Origin: Streptomyces altiplanensis
GTDB taxonomy: Bacteria > Actinomycetota > Actinomycetes > Streptomycetales > Streptomycetaceae
Direction of reading: 5' to 3'
Assembly: GCA_003719395.1 (NCBI GenBank)
Contig: RHMC01000046.1
Coordinates: 1-45,836 of the forward strand
Length of the DNA: 45,836 nucleotides
Both the position numbers and the translations under genes were made by a program. How positions within the stretch are numbered: position 1 is the first letter of the stretch; each line of letters begins with the position of its first letter. The notes under the pieces are model-generated. The model had not been told where the DNA came from and searched no databases. It saw only the letters and a list, made by a program, of their open reading frames with translations. Below, piece by piece: positions 17,288-25,639 of the stretch.

Positions 17288-19749
17288 AAGCGGCGGCCGA
17301 CCCAGTGCCACACCAGCTCCAGGGCGGCCGCCGCCACCGCCGCGATGCCCACCGCCGCCCACGGCATCGTCGTGCCCACCAGCTTCAGCGCGAAGAAGTC
17401 CTGGAGCCACGGCACCACGAGCACGACCACGAAGCCGAGGCTCATCGCGGCCACCAGGCCGACGCGCCACCAGGTGTACGGGCGGGCGATGATCGCCAGC
17501 ACCCAGAGCGACACCAGGAAGAGCGTGAGCGTCGCCGTGCTCGTCTCGGCGGCCAGGGCTCCGGGGCCGGAGTAGTGGGACCGGGCGAGCAGGTACGTAC
17601 AGAAGGTCGCGGACGCGGCGACGACGCCGCCGGGGACCGAGTACCGCATCACCCGGCGTACGAAGTCCGGCCGGGCCCGCTCCTTGTTGGGCGCCAGCGC
17701 GAGGAAGAACGCGGGGACCCCGATCGTCAGCGTCGAGAGCAGCGTCAGGTGGCGCGGCAGGAACGGGTACTCGACCTGCGAGCAGACCACCAGGACCGCC
17801 AGCAGCACCGAGTAGACCGTCTTCGTCAGGAAGAGGGTCGCGACCCGGGTGATGTTGCCGATGACCCGGCGCCCCTCGGCCACCACCGAAGGCAGGGTCG
17901 CGAAGCTGTTGTTGAGCAGCACGATCTGCGCCACCGCGCGCGTGGCCTCCGACCCGGACCCCATCGCGACCCCGATGTCGGCGTCCTTGAGCGCGAGTAC
18001 GTCGTTGACGCCGTCGCCCGTCATCGCGACCGTGTGGCCCTTCGACTGGAGCGCCGCGACCATGTCGCGCTTCTGCTGCGGGGTGACCCGGCCGAAGACC
18101 GCGTTCTCGTCCAGCGCCCCGGCCATCTCCGCGCGCCCGGCGGGCAGGGTGCGGGCGTCGACGGTGTTCGCGGCGCCCGGCATGTCGAGCTTGGCCGCGA
18201 CCGCGCCGACGGACACCGCGTTGTCGCCGGAGAGGACCTTCGTGGCGACGTTCTGGTCGGCGAAGTACCGGAGGGTCGCGGCGGCTTCCGGGCGCAGCCG
18301 CTGCTCCAGGGCGACCAGGGCGGTGGCGTGCGAGCCGTCCCTGACCCGCGGGTCGCCCAGGTTCCCGCTGTCCGGGTTCCCGTCGACGCGGGTGAGCAGC
18401 AGCACCCGCAGGCCCTGTTCGTTGAGCAGGTCGATCTCGTCGAGGTACGGGTCGCCCCGCGGCAGCAGCACGTCGGGCGCGCCGAGCAGCCACGAGCTGG
18501 TGTCGCCGTTTCCCTCGGTGAAGCTCGCCCCGCTGTACTTGCGGGCGGACGAGAAGGGCAGCGCCTGCGTGCAGCGCCAGGAGCCGTCGTCCGGACAGGC
18601 GTCCTTGATCGCCTGGAGGCTGGCGTTGGGCCGCGGGTCGGACCCGCCCAGGGCGCCGAGCGCGGTGTGTACGTACGCCTCCTCGGTGCCCGGGCCGTCC
18701 AGCAGCCGCACCTCGGTGACGTCCATGCCGCCCTCGGTGAGCGTGCCCGTCTTGTCGAGGCACACGACGTCCACGCGCGCGAGCCCTTCGATCGCGGGCA
18801 GCTCCTGCACGAGGCACTGCTTGCGCCCGAGCCTGATCACCCCGACCGCGAAGGCGACCGAGGTGAGCAGCACCAGGCCCTCGGGGATCATCGGGACGAT
18901 GCCGCCGACGGTGCGCGCGACCGAGTCCTTGAAGCCGGTCTCCTTGACGACCAGCTGGCTGATGACGAGGCCGACCGAGGTCGGGACCATCAGCCAGGTG
19001 ACGAACTTGAGGATCTGGTTGATGCCGTTGCGCAGCTCGGAGTGGACGAGCGTGAAGCGGGACGCCTCCTCGGCGAGCTGGGTGGCGTACGCCTCGCGGC
19101 CGACCTTGGTGGCGGTGAACGCGCCGCCGCCCGCGACCACGAAGCTGCCGGACATCACCTGGTCGCCGGGTTGCTTGAGCACCGGATCGGCCTCGCCGGT
19201 GAGGAGCGACTCGTCGACCTCCAGACCGTCGGCCTCCACGACCTCGCCGTCGACGACGGCCTTGTCGCCCGGTCCCAGCTCCACCAGGTCGCCGAGGACG
19301 ATCCCGGAGGTGGACACCTCGACGGCGGCCCCGTCGCGGCGGACCTTCGGTCTGGCCTCACCGATGACGGCGAGGCTGTCGAGGGTCTTCTTGGCGCGCA
19401 GCTCCTGGACGATGCCGATGGCCGTGTTGGCGACGATCACGAAGCCGAAGAGGCTGTCCTGGATCGGCGCGACGAAGAGCATGATCACCCACAGCACGCC
19501 GATGATCGCGTTGAAGCGGGTGAAGACGTTCGACCGGACGATCTCGGTGGCGGAGCGCGAGCTGCGCACCGGTACGTCGTTGACCTCGCCCCGGGCGACC
19601 CGCTCGGCGACCTCGGCCGTGGTGAGCCCGGTGCGCCTGGCGGACCGGGGGAGTTCCACGGGGTGCACGGGGTCGAGTTCGGCGCCCGCGTCAATGATGT
19701 GCCCGTCCGGCTCGGGCCCGCCCGTGTTGATCTTCGCCCGCTGCGTCAT
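17278..19749 (-). CDS. CtpE-like P-type cation ATPase
   Basis: 823 residues, intact. Membrane ATPase of the HAD type: actuator motif TGEADP (184-189), membrane cation site IPEGL (288-292), phosphorylation site DKTGTLT (332-338, Asp332) and hinge TGDGVND (577-583), followed by about six C-terminal helices. The N-terminus is short and lacks a CxxC metal domain. The LTGEADPV and QCLVQELPAIEGLARVDVVC stretches resemble mycobacterial CtpE, a calcium-uptake P-type ATPase; I infer calcium or a related divalent ion. It is monocistronic, convergent with the secreted-protein gene. Confidence 0.9.
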   Translation of the reverse strand: MTQRAKINTGGPEPDGHIIDAGAELDPVHPVELPRSARRTGLTTAEVAERVARGEVNDVPVRSSRSATEIVRSNVFTRFNAIIGVLWVIMLFVAPIQDSLFGFVIVANTAIGIVQELRAKKTLDSLAVIGEARPKVRRDGAAVEVSTSGIVLGDLVELGPGDKAVVDGEVVEADGLEVDESLLTGEADPVLKQPGDQVMSGSFVVAGGGAFTATKVGREAYATQLAEEASRFTLVHSELRNGINQILKFVTWLMVPTSVGLVISQLVVKETGFKDSVARTVGGIVPMIPEGLVLLTSVAFAVGVIRLGRKQCLVQELPAIEGLARVDVVCLDKTGTLTEGGMDVTEVRLLDGPGTEEAYVHTALGALGGSDPRPNASLQAIKDACPDDGSWRCTQALPFSSARKYSGASFTEGNGDTSSWLLGAPDVLLPRGDPYLDEIDLLNEQGLRVLLLTRVDGNPDSGNLGDPRVRDGSHATALVALEQRLRPEAAATLRYFADQNVATKVLSGDNAVSVGAVAAKLDMPGAANTVDARTLPAGRAEMAGALDENAVFGRVTPQQKRDMVAALQSKGHTVAMTGDGVNDVLALKDADIGVAMGSGSEATRAVAQIVLLNNSFATLPSVVAEGRRVIGNITRVATLFLTKTVYSVLLAVLVVCSQVEYPFLPRHLTLLSTLTIGVPAFFLALAPNKERARPDFVRRVMRYSVPGGVVAASATFCTYLLARSHYSGPGALAAETSTATLTLFLVSLWVLAIIARPYTWWRVGLVAAMSLGFVVVLVVPWLQDFFALKLVGTTMPWAAVGIAAVAAAALELVWHWVGRRFPA

Positions 19750-19893
19750 GGTTCCGACGGTACGACCGGACGTGCGGATCGACCCGTCGAGCGGCCGAAG
19801 ACGGTACCGGGGGACGACGGAGGGACGGTGGAGACGGGCCCGTGGTCGTACGGGCTCCCGGACTTCTCCGGCCGGAGCTCTCCGCCTCCCGGG

Positions 19894-20214
19894 TTACACG
19901 TCCGGGCGGGCGGTACGGGCGTTCGCTCCCGCGGACTCCGCTCCCGCGGATTCCTCCGCCTTCGCCCGCTCGGCCTTCGCGCGCCTGATCGCCGCGTCGC
20001 GCCCGCGCACGTACCAGATGCCGATCAGCCCGAGACCGGCGCCGGCCAGGCAGGTCCACACCCACCACGCCCAGCCGCGGTCGTCGAACCAGGCGTAGAA
20101 GGGGAGCTGCACCAGGAAGAGGGCGAACCAGAGGATCGTGCCGCCGACGACGGTGGCGACGACGGGCCCTTCAAGGGGCTCGGGTGCCTCGTGCTTGGGG
20201 GTCCACTTCGCCAT
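19894..20214 (-). CDS. DUF2530 two-helix membrane protein
   Basis: 106 residues. It begins MAKWTPKHEAPEPLEGPVVA, has two helices (VVGGTILWFALFLVQLPFY and WWVWTCLAGAGLGLIGIWYV), then a basic, Ala-rich tail. The match is to the actinobacterial DUF2530 family of unknown role. The start has no Shine-Dalgarno, but TACACT lies six bases upstream, so the mRNA may be leaderless. Divergent from the purine permease gene. Confidence 0.8.
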   Translation of the reverse strand: MAKWTPKHEAPEPLEGPVVATVVGGTILWFALFLVQLPFYAWFDDRGWAWWVWTCLAGAGLGLIGIWYVRGRDAAIRRAKAERAKAEESAGAESAGANARTARPDV

Positions 20215-20220
20215 GGGGAC

Positions 20221-20226
20221 AGTGTA
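20221..20226 (-). promoter_or_regulatory. -10 element for a leaderless DUF2530 transcript
   Basis: TACACT on the minus strand, with six bases between it and ATG 20214; transcription would start at or next to the start codon. Confidence 0.5.
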
Positions 20227-20280
20227 GGCGGCACCCGCGCACGTGCTGCCGGGCCAGACGCCCCAAGGGTCTACGCGCGG

Positions 20281-20350
20281 AGATAGCGATCTTTCCCTTA
20301 TGTATTCATACTGAAACAGGTTTCGTCTGACTGGTTTTGTTCGTCTGAAC
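20281..20350. promoter_or_regulatory. AT-rich regulatory region of the purine permease with direct repeat
   Basis: Clearly AT-richer than its surroundings. It contains TTCGTCTGA twice (20322-20330 and 20340-20348), 18 bases start to start, between divergent genes. Likely holds the permease promoter and an operator. Confidence 0.45.
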
Positions 20351-20432
20351 ATCCAATGTCGACCACTTCCAGATGTACCCGAGTTGCTCCTCTGTCTGCC
20401 CTTCAGCTCCCTTCTTCCGCATGAGGTCACGC

Positions 20433-21882
20433 ATGTCTCCCTCGGCCACGGCTCCGGTCGACGCCAAGCAGCCGCCGTCTTCTCCGGAGCCGAAGAGCGG
20501 TCTCGACCGCTTCTTCAAGATCTCCGAGCGGGGCTCCACCGTTCCGCGCGAAATCCGGGGCGGTCTCGCCACCTTCTTCGCGATGGCCTACATCATCGTG
20601 CTGAACCCGATCATCCTGGGCAGCGCGAAGGACATGTACGGGCACCAGCTCGACGGCAGCGAGCTGGTCACCGCCACCGCGCTGACGGCCGCGTTCTCGA
20701 CGCTGCTGATGGGCGTCATCGGCAACGTGCCGATCGCGCTCGCCGCCGGCCTCGGCGTCAACACCGTCGTCGCGCTCCAGCTCGCGCCCCGCATGAGCTG
20801 GCCCGACGCGATGGGCATGGTCGTACTCGCCGGTTTCGTCGTGATGCTGCTCGTCGCGACCGGCCTGCGGGAGCGCGTGATGAGCGCGGTGCCGATCGGT
20901 CTGCGCAAGGGCATCGCGATCGGCATCGGCCTCTTCATCATGCTGATCGGCCTGGTCGACTCGGGCTTCGTCTCCCGCATACCGGACGCCGCGCACACCA
21001 CCGTCCCGCTCCAGCTCGGCGCCACGCCAGCTCAACGGCTGGCCGGTCCTGATCTTCGTTCTCGGTGTGCTGCTCACGCTCGCGCTGATCGTCCGCAAGG
21101 TGCCGGGCGCGATCCTCATCTCGATCGTCGTGATGACCGTCGTCGCCCTCGTCGTCAACGCCGTCGCCGACATCCCGTCCTGGGGCCTGACCACCCCCGA
21201 GTGGCCCGGCAACCCGGTGGCCTCCCCGGACTTCGGCCTGGTCGGCCAGGTCAGCCTGTTCGGCGGCTTCGAGAAGGTCGGTCTGCTGACCGGCATCCTC
21301 TTCGTCTTCACCGTGCTGCTGTCCTGCTTCTTCGACGCGATGGGCACGATCCTCGGCGTCAGCGACGAGGCCAAGCTGCTGGACGAGAAGGGCAACCTGC
21401 CCGGCGTCAACAAGGTGCTGCTCATCGACGGCATCGCCGTCGCCGCGGGCGGCGCGACCTCCAGCTCCGCCACCACCTGCTTCGTGGAGTCCACCGCCGG
21501 TGTCGGCGAGGGCGCGCGCACGGGCCTCGCGAACGTCGTCACCGGCGGTCTCTTCGCCGTGGGCCTGTTCCTGACGCCGCTGGTCACGATGGTGCCGTCG
21601 CAGGCCGCCACCCCGGCCCTGCTCGCGGTGGGCTTCCTGATCCTGTCGGGCTCGGTCAAGGACATCGACTGGGCCGACTACACGATCGCGATCCCGGCGT
21701 TCCTGACCATGCTGATGATGCCGTTCACGTACTCGATCACGAACGGCATCGGCATCGGCTTCGTCAGCTTCTGCGTGCTGCGCCTGGCGGCCGGGCGCGG
21801 GCGCGAGGTGCCCGCGGCGATGTACGCGGTGTCGGCGGTCTTCGCCTTCTACTACCTGATGCCGGCGCTCAACCTCACATAA
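20433..21882 (+). CDS. AzgA-type purine (NCS2-family) permease (two deleted bases)
   Basis: 483 residues after repair. Membrane permease for adenine, guanine or hypoxanthine by family. Signatures: IRGGLATFFAMAYIIVLNP, NVPIALAAGLGVNTVVA, FFDAMGTILGVSDEAKLL and SSSATTCFVESTAGVGEG. The frame breaks near 21025 (gccacgccag should read GCC-ACG-GGC-CAG); adding two bases restores GATGQLNGWPVLIF and exactly 484 codons. ATG 20433 is chosen over 20421 because GAGG lies 6 bases before it. A terminator follows. Confidence 0.88.
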
Positions 21883-21904
21883 GCGGTCTCGCGCAAGCGG
21901 CCTC

Positions 21905-21922
21905 GCGTGAGCAGCCTCACGC
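21905..21922. terminator. Terminator hairpin between permease and RHH gene
   Basis: GCGTGAG-CAGC-CTCACGC, a 7-bp stem between two convergent genes; it overlaps the last codons of the RHH gene. Confidence 0.5.
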
Positions 21923-22102
21923 AATGCCGTCGTAGAACTTCTCCGTCTCGTCGACCGCCGTCTTGAAGCGTTCGTCGAAGTCGTCGCGAATGAGCGTCCG
22001 GACCACATAGTCCTGGACGCTCATTCCGCGTTTGGCGGCACGGTCCCGGAGGCGGTCGTGCAGCTCACCGTCTATCCGCAGGCTGAGCACTGTTGATCCC
22101 AT
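21917..22102 (-). CDS. Lone ribbon-helix-helix (CopG-like) DNA-binding protein
   Basis: 61 residues. RHH fold: the strand VLSLRIDGELHDRL followed by two helices around KRGMSVQDYVVRTL. It ends with a short acidic helix (ERFKTAVDETEKFYDGIA). No toxin gene lies beside it. It closely resembles the antitoxin at 24526-24765 (shared pattern VQ-D/E-YVV-x-TL, RD-D/E-F-D/N-ER). It may be an orphan antitoxin or a transcription factor. Confidence 0.75.
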   Translation of the reverse strand: MGSTVLSLRIDGELHDRLRDRAAKRGMSVQDYVVRTLIRDDFDERFKTAVDETEKFYDGIA

Positions 22103-22191
22103 GCGGGACAGCGTCGCCGCCCCGCCCCCGGCGGTACGTCACTTTCCGGAGCGGACTCACTCGTACGGGTGAAGTGACGCCCCGACTGTAT

Positions 22192-22217
22192 TTAGCGTGG
22201 GTAATGAGTTAGGCTAA
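22192..22217. promoter_or_regulatory. Candidate MarR operator
   Basis: TTAGC (22192-22196) and GCTAA (22213-22217) form an inverted repeat spanning the marR promoter, with TTAGGCTAA at its right end. A TAGGCT -10 (22210-22215) lies six bases before ATG 22222, so the regulator probably represses itself and the MFS gene. Confidence 0.45.
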
Positions 22218-22221
22218 GTAC

Positions 22222-22659
22222 ATGCCTGACCTGTCGCGCGACGGTAACGCCGCCGCCGTGAACTCCCTGCGCTCGGCCGTCATGCGGCTGGGCCGGCGCC
22301 TGAAGCACCAGCGCGTCGACGAATCGCTGAGCCCCACCGAGATGTCGGTGCTCGGCACCCTCGCCCGCTGCGGCTCGGCCACCCCCGGTGAGCTGGCCCG
22401 CAAGGAGCACGTGCAGCCGCCCTCGATGACCCGCATCGTGGCGCTGCTCGAAGCCAAGGGACTGGTCAGGCTGGAGCCGCATCCCGACGACCGCCGGCAG
22501 AAGGTGGTCAGCCAGACCGAGACCGCCGAGGCGATGCTCGAAGAGAGCCGCCGCAAGCGGAACGCCTGGCTGGCCGGCCTCTGCGAAGGTCTGGACGAGG
22601 ACGAATGGGCGAAGCTGCGCGCTGCCGCCCCCGTCCTGGAGAAGCTCGCACACCTCTGA
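22222..22659 (+). CDS. MarR-family transcriptional regulator
   Basis: 145 residues. Winged-helix regulator: LSPTEMSVLGTLARCGSATP (helices 2-3), recognition helix around PPSMTRIVALLEAKGLV and the wing with HPDDRRQKVVSQTE (Asp-Arg-Arg). Helices at both ends would form the dimer. No Shine-Dalgarno is evident; probably leaderless. The MFS exporter starts 43 bases downstream, so it likely controls that gene and senses a small ligand. Confidence 0.88.
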   Translation: MPDLSRDGNAAAVNSLRSAVMRLGRRLKHQRVDESLSPTEMSVLGTLARCGSATPGELARKEHVQPPSMTRIVALLEAKGLVRLEPHPDDRRQKVVSQTETAEAMLEESRRKRNAWLAGLCEGLDEDEWAKLRAAAPVLEKLAHL

Positions 22660-22702
22660 CCGCACCACCGACCCCGCGCGCCGCCAAGGAGGCGAACCCA
22701 CT

Positions 22703-24076
22703 TTGAGTACGGGATCCGGAGCAGACTCCGCCCCCGCACCGAACACCCACCACGAGATACCCACCAGGGAACGCAAAGGGCCGAGCATGTTCTCGTCCCT
22801 GAAGATCCGCAACTACCGGCTCTTCGCGACCGGCGCCGTCGTGTCCAACACCGGCACGTGGATGTCGCGCATCACCCAGGACTGGCTGGTCCTCGACCTC
22901 ACCGGGTCCGCGGCCGCCGTCGGTATCACCACGGCCCTCCAGTTCCTGCCGATGCTGCTCTTCGGCCTGTACGGCGGTGTCATCGCCGACCGGTACCCCA
23001 AGCGCACCCTTCTGCTCTTCAGCCAGGCCGCCCTCGGCCTGTGCGGCGTCGCGCTCGCCGCCCTCACGCTCTCCGGCCACATCCAGGTCTGGCACGTCTA
23101 CCTGATCGCGTTCCTGCTCGGCATGGTCACGGTCGTCGACAATCCGGCCCGGCAGTCCTTCGTGTCCGAGATGGTCGGCCCCGACCAGCTGCGCAACGCC
23201 GTCAGCCTCAACTCGGCGAACTTCCAGTCCGCCCGCCTGATCGGCCCCGCCGTCGCGGGTGTGCTGATCACGACGATCGGCAGCGGCTGGGCGTTCATGC
23301 TCAACGGCCTGTCCTTCCTCGCACCGCTCATGGGCCTGCTGCTGATGCGCCAGAGCGAGATGCACAAGACGGAGAGGGTGCCGCGCGGCAAGGGCCAGCT
23401 GAGGGAGGGCCTGCGCTACGTCTCGGGCCGCCCCGAGCTGATCTGGCCGATCGTCCTCGTCGGCTTCGTCGGCACGTTCGGCTTCAACTTCCCGATCTGG
23501 CTCAGCGCCTTCGCCGACGGCGTCTTCCACGGCGGCGCCGGGCTGTACTCCTTCTTCAACATCCTGATGGCGGCCGGCTCGCTGGCCGGCGCGCTGCTCT
23601 CCGCCCGCCGCCGCTCCTCGCGGTTGCGGATGCTGGTCGCCGCCGCGATGGCCTTCGGCGCGCTGCAGATCGCGGCGTCGTTCTCGCCCGCCCTGTGGCT
23701 GTTCGCGATGCTGCTGGTGCCGATCGGCATGCTCGGCCTGACGGTCAACATCACCGCCAACACGAGCGTCCAGATGGCGACCGACCCGGCGATGCGGGGC
23801 CGCGTCATGAGCCTCTACATGATGGTCTTCGCCGGTGGTACGCCGGTGGGCGCGCCGCTCCTCGGCTGGGTCACCGACACCTACGGCGCGCGCGTCGGCT
23901 TCGCGACGGGCGGCGTGATCTCGCTGCTGGCGGGCATCGGCGTGGCGATCGTACTGGCGCGCCTGGGGGGCCTGCGCCTCAAGGTGGACCTGCGCCGGGG
24001 CCACCAGCACGTGGCGTTCGTCCCGAAGGAGTCCAAGGAGCCGGTACGTCCGAAGGAACTCACCGCGGTGGCGTGA
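22703..24076 (+). CDS. MFS transporter (DHA3/EntS-like exporter)
   Basis: 457 residues. A rare TTG start at 22703 is supported by AAGGAGG ten bases upstream. Twelve-helix exporter: RNYRLFATGAVVSNTGTWMS at the start, DRYPKRTLLL (the loop 2-3 motif), VDNPARQSFVSEMVGPDQL and NITANTSVQMATDPAMRGRV. It matches the DHA3/MFS_3 group that exports drugs or siderophores. Regulated by marR, with which it forms an operon; a terminator follows. Confidence 0.88.
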   Translation: MSTGSGADSAPAPNTHHEIPTRERKGPSMFSSLKIRNYRLFATGAVVSNTGTWMSRITQDWLVLDLTGSAAAVGITTALQFLPMLLFGLYGGVIADRYPKRTLLLFSQAALGLCGVALAALTLSGHIQVWHVYLIAFLLGMVTVVDNPARQSFVSEMVGPDQLRNAVSLNSANFQSARLIGPAVAGVLITTIGSGWAFMLNGLSFLAPLMGLLLMRQSEMHKTERVPRGKGQLREGLRYVSGRPELIWPIVLVGFVGTFGFNFPIWLSAFADGVFHGGAGLYSFFNILMAAGSLAGALLSARRRSSRLRMLVAAAMAFGALQIAASFSPALWLFAMLLVPIGMLGLTVNITANTSVQMATDPAMRGRVMSLYMMVFAGGTPVGAPLLGWVTDTYGARVGFATGGVISLLAGIGVAIVLARLGGLRLKVDLRRGHQHVAFVPKESKEPVRPKELTAVA

Positions 24077-24114
24077 CGCGGACCGGCGTGACGCCTCCGC
24101 CGGACGGCCGCGGC

Positions 24115-24136
24115 CCCGGACACGGACGTGTCCGGG
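24115..24136. terminator. Terminator between MFS and toxin genes
   Basis: CCCGGACAC-GGAC-GTGTCCGGG: perfect 9-bp stem, 4-base loop, between convergent genes, so usable by both. Confidence 0.6.
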
Positions 24137-24157
24137 CGCGGCGTCCGCGCGGGAGGG

Positions 24158-24529
24158 CTACTGCTGGGCCCAGCGGTGGAGGTGCTCGCTCAGGGCGCGG
24201 ACACCGGCGGCGCCGGGCCGAATGGAAGCCAGCGCTTTCCGCAGCTCGTCCGGTGGCGGCTGGAGGCGCAGGCCGTTGGCCCGCATGAACGCGCGGGCCG
24301 CGGCAAAGGCAAAGGCCTTGTTGCCGCGCTCCAAGGGAGCGAGCAGGGCGAGTGTCTGCATGAGCGCAGCCGCTTTCAGCGGTACAGAGCCGTACACCTC
24401 ATGATCGAAGGCTTTGGCCTGGGTGCGGGCCGACCCCGCGATCAGTACACCCAGATCGTCCGCCTGAGGGTCGCCGGGGACCTGCTCCGCGGTCCACAAC
24501 AGCTGGCTCAGGTCGAGGTGATGAGTCAT
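24158..24529 (-). CDS. Doc/Fic-like toxin with degenerate catalytic motif
   Basis: 123 residues. The shape is that of the death-on-curing (Doc) family: LGVLIAGSARTQAKAFDHEV, then YGSVPLKAAALMQTLALLAP, and the Fic-like LERGNKAFAFAAARAFMRA. In Doc/Fic the motif is HxFx(D/E)xN(K/G)R; here the His position reads Ala, Phe is Leu and the last Arg is Ala, while Gly-Asn-Lys remains. It overlaps the RHH antitoxin stop by four bases (ATGA). Doc phosphorylates EF-Tu; activity of this form is uncertain. Streptomyces relatives are annotated Fic-family toxin component. Confidence 0.72.
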   Translation of the reverse strand: MTHHLDLSQLLWTAEQVPGDPQADDLGVLIAGSARTQAKAFDHEVYGSVPLKAAALMQTLALLAPLERGNKAFAFAAARAFMRANGLRLQPPPDELRKALASIRPGAAGVRALSEHLHRWAQQ

Positions 24530-24765
24530 GCGGCGTCAGCCTCCGTGCGGGGCGGAGCGTCGTCTGCGAGGTCCGCCTCGGCCAGCACGTCGCCGTACAG
24601 CTCGAACGTCTCGAGCACCGCCGCCCTGTACCGCTCGTTGAACTCGTCCCGCTGGAGCGTCGTGACGACGTACTCCTGGACGGTCATGTTGCGAGCCGCG
24701 GCCCGCTCCTTGATCGATTCGAGGGAGTCGCTGTCTATGCGCACGCTGAGCATCCTGGTAGCCAT
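24526..24765 (-). CDS. RHH antitoxin of the Doc-like toxin
   Basis: 79 residues. Ribbon-helix-helix N-terminus (ATRMLSVRIDSDSLESIKER, then NMTVQEYVVTTLQRDEFNER) for DNA binding and dimerisation. The acidic C-terminus (GDVLAEADLADDAPPRTEAD) probably wraps the toxin. The stop TGA overlaps the toxin ATG, the normal antitoxin-then-toxin order. The ATG at 24765 lies against a small inverted repeat (GCATGAATGC on the minus strand) likely used for autorepression. Confidence 0.78.
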   Translation of the reverse strand: MATRMLSVRIDSDSLESIKERAAARNMTVQEYVVTTLQRDEFNERYRAAVLETFELYGDVLAEADLADDAPPRTEADAA

Positions 24766-24775
24766 GCATTCATGC
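24766..24775 (-). promoter_or_regulatory. Candidate autoregulatory operator of the toxin-antitoxin pair
   Basis: GCATGAATGC (minus strand), with a further TGCAAGC half-site beside it, immediately upstream of the antitoxin start. Confidence 0.35.
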
Positions 24776-24864
24776 TTGCACTTTGTCTGCGCAGGTGAAA
24801 GTGGAAGTGCACCTTCGGGTGGGAAGTGACCGCAGTCGATCATCACGTGCCGGAAACTGGTCGT

Positions 24865-25438
24865 ATGAGACTCTTCGCCGCCGTACTTCCGCCCACCGAG
24901 GCCGTCGACGAACTCGCCGTCGCCGTCGACCGGCTGCGTGCCCTCCCCGGCGCGGGCGGCCTGCGCTGGACGGGCCGTGACGGCTGGCACTTCACGCTCG
25001 CCTTCCTCGGGGAGGTGGACGAAGAGCTCCTGCCGGCCGTCGAGGAACGCTTCGGCCGCGCCGCCGCCCGCCAGGACCCCTTCCCCCCTCCGTCTCCACG
25101 GCGGCGGCCGCTTCGGGCAGCGCGCCCTGTGGGCCGGGGCGGCGGGCGGCCTCGACGCGATGCGGCTGCTCGCGGACCGCGCGGACGCGGCGGCGCGGCG
25201 GGCCGGGGTGGCGATGGACGAGCACCGGGCGTACAAGGCGCACCTGACGATCGCCCGCAGCCGCGCCACCGGGCCGGCCGCGGACCTGCGGCCGTACGTC
25301 GAGGCGCTCGCCCCCTTCGAGGGCACGGCCTGGACGGTGGGTGAGCTTGCTCTCGTCCGCAGCAACCTGCCGGTGCACGGGGTGCCCGGTGCGCGGCCCC
25401 GGTACGAACAGGTGCGGGTCTGGCCGCTGGGGCACTGA
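24865..25438 (+). CDS. thpR: RNA 2',3'-cyclic phosphodiesterase (ThpR/LigT family; one inserted base)
   Basis: About 190 residues. Two HxTx motifs define the 2H phosphoesterase family: HFTLAFLG (residue ~42) and HLTIARS (~130), which together act on 2',3'-cyclic phosphate or 2'-5' RNA ends. The frame breaks near 25085 in a run of six C (TTCCCCCCT); five would read PFPLRLHGGGRFG and gives exactly 191 codons. ATG 24865 gives MRLFAAVLPP, the expected N-terminus. Independent of the divergent antitoxin. Confidence 0.82.
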
Positions 25439-25473
25439 CGGAGGCTCTGCCCCCGTCCGGTTACGCTCGACGT

Positions 25474-25563
25474 GTGGACCCGAAAAGCAGAAACCGGATC
25501 ATGGCCGGTGTACTCGTGCTGATGTTCGTCGTCGTCGCCCTGGCGGCCGCGGTCGGCGGCTGA
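25474..25563 (+). CDS. 29-residue membrane miniprotein (SGM_5486-like)
   Basis: VDPKSRNRIMAGVLVLMF followed by VVVALAAAVGG: a short basic head and one hydrophobic helix. It resembles the SGM_5486-type transporter-associated miniproteins of Streptomyces. The GTG at 25474 has TACGCT six bases upstream, fitting a leaderless message. Confidence 0.5.
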   Translation: MDPKSRNRIMAGVLVLMFVVVALAAAVGG

Positions 25564-25639
25564 CCGATCGGCCGGCCGGCCGCGGCCGCCAGGGAGACGT
25601 ACTGCCGGATGTGCTGCCGGCCGTACTACGGGGCCGGAC

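Noticed and set aside
22209..22217. TTAGGCTAA before marR as a second iron box
   Set aside because: Only the central nine bases match; flanks fail. A MarR operator or -10 explains it better.
25564..25639. GGCCGGCCGGCC-rich palindrome as a terminator
   Set aside because: Repeated GGCC pairs with itself in many ways and is common by chance at this GC content; no single defined stem.
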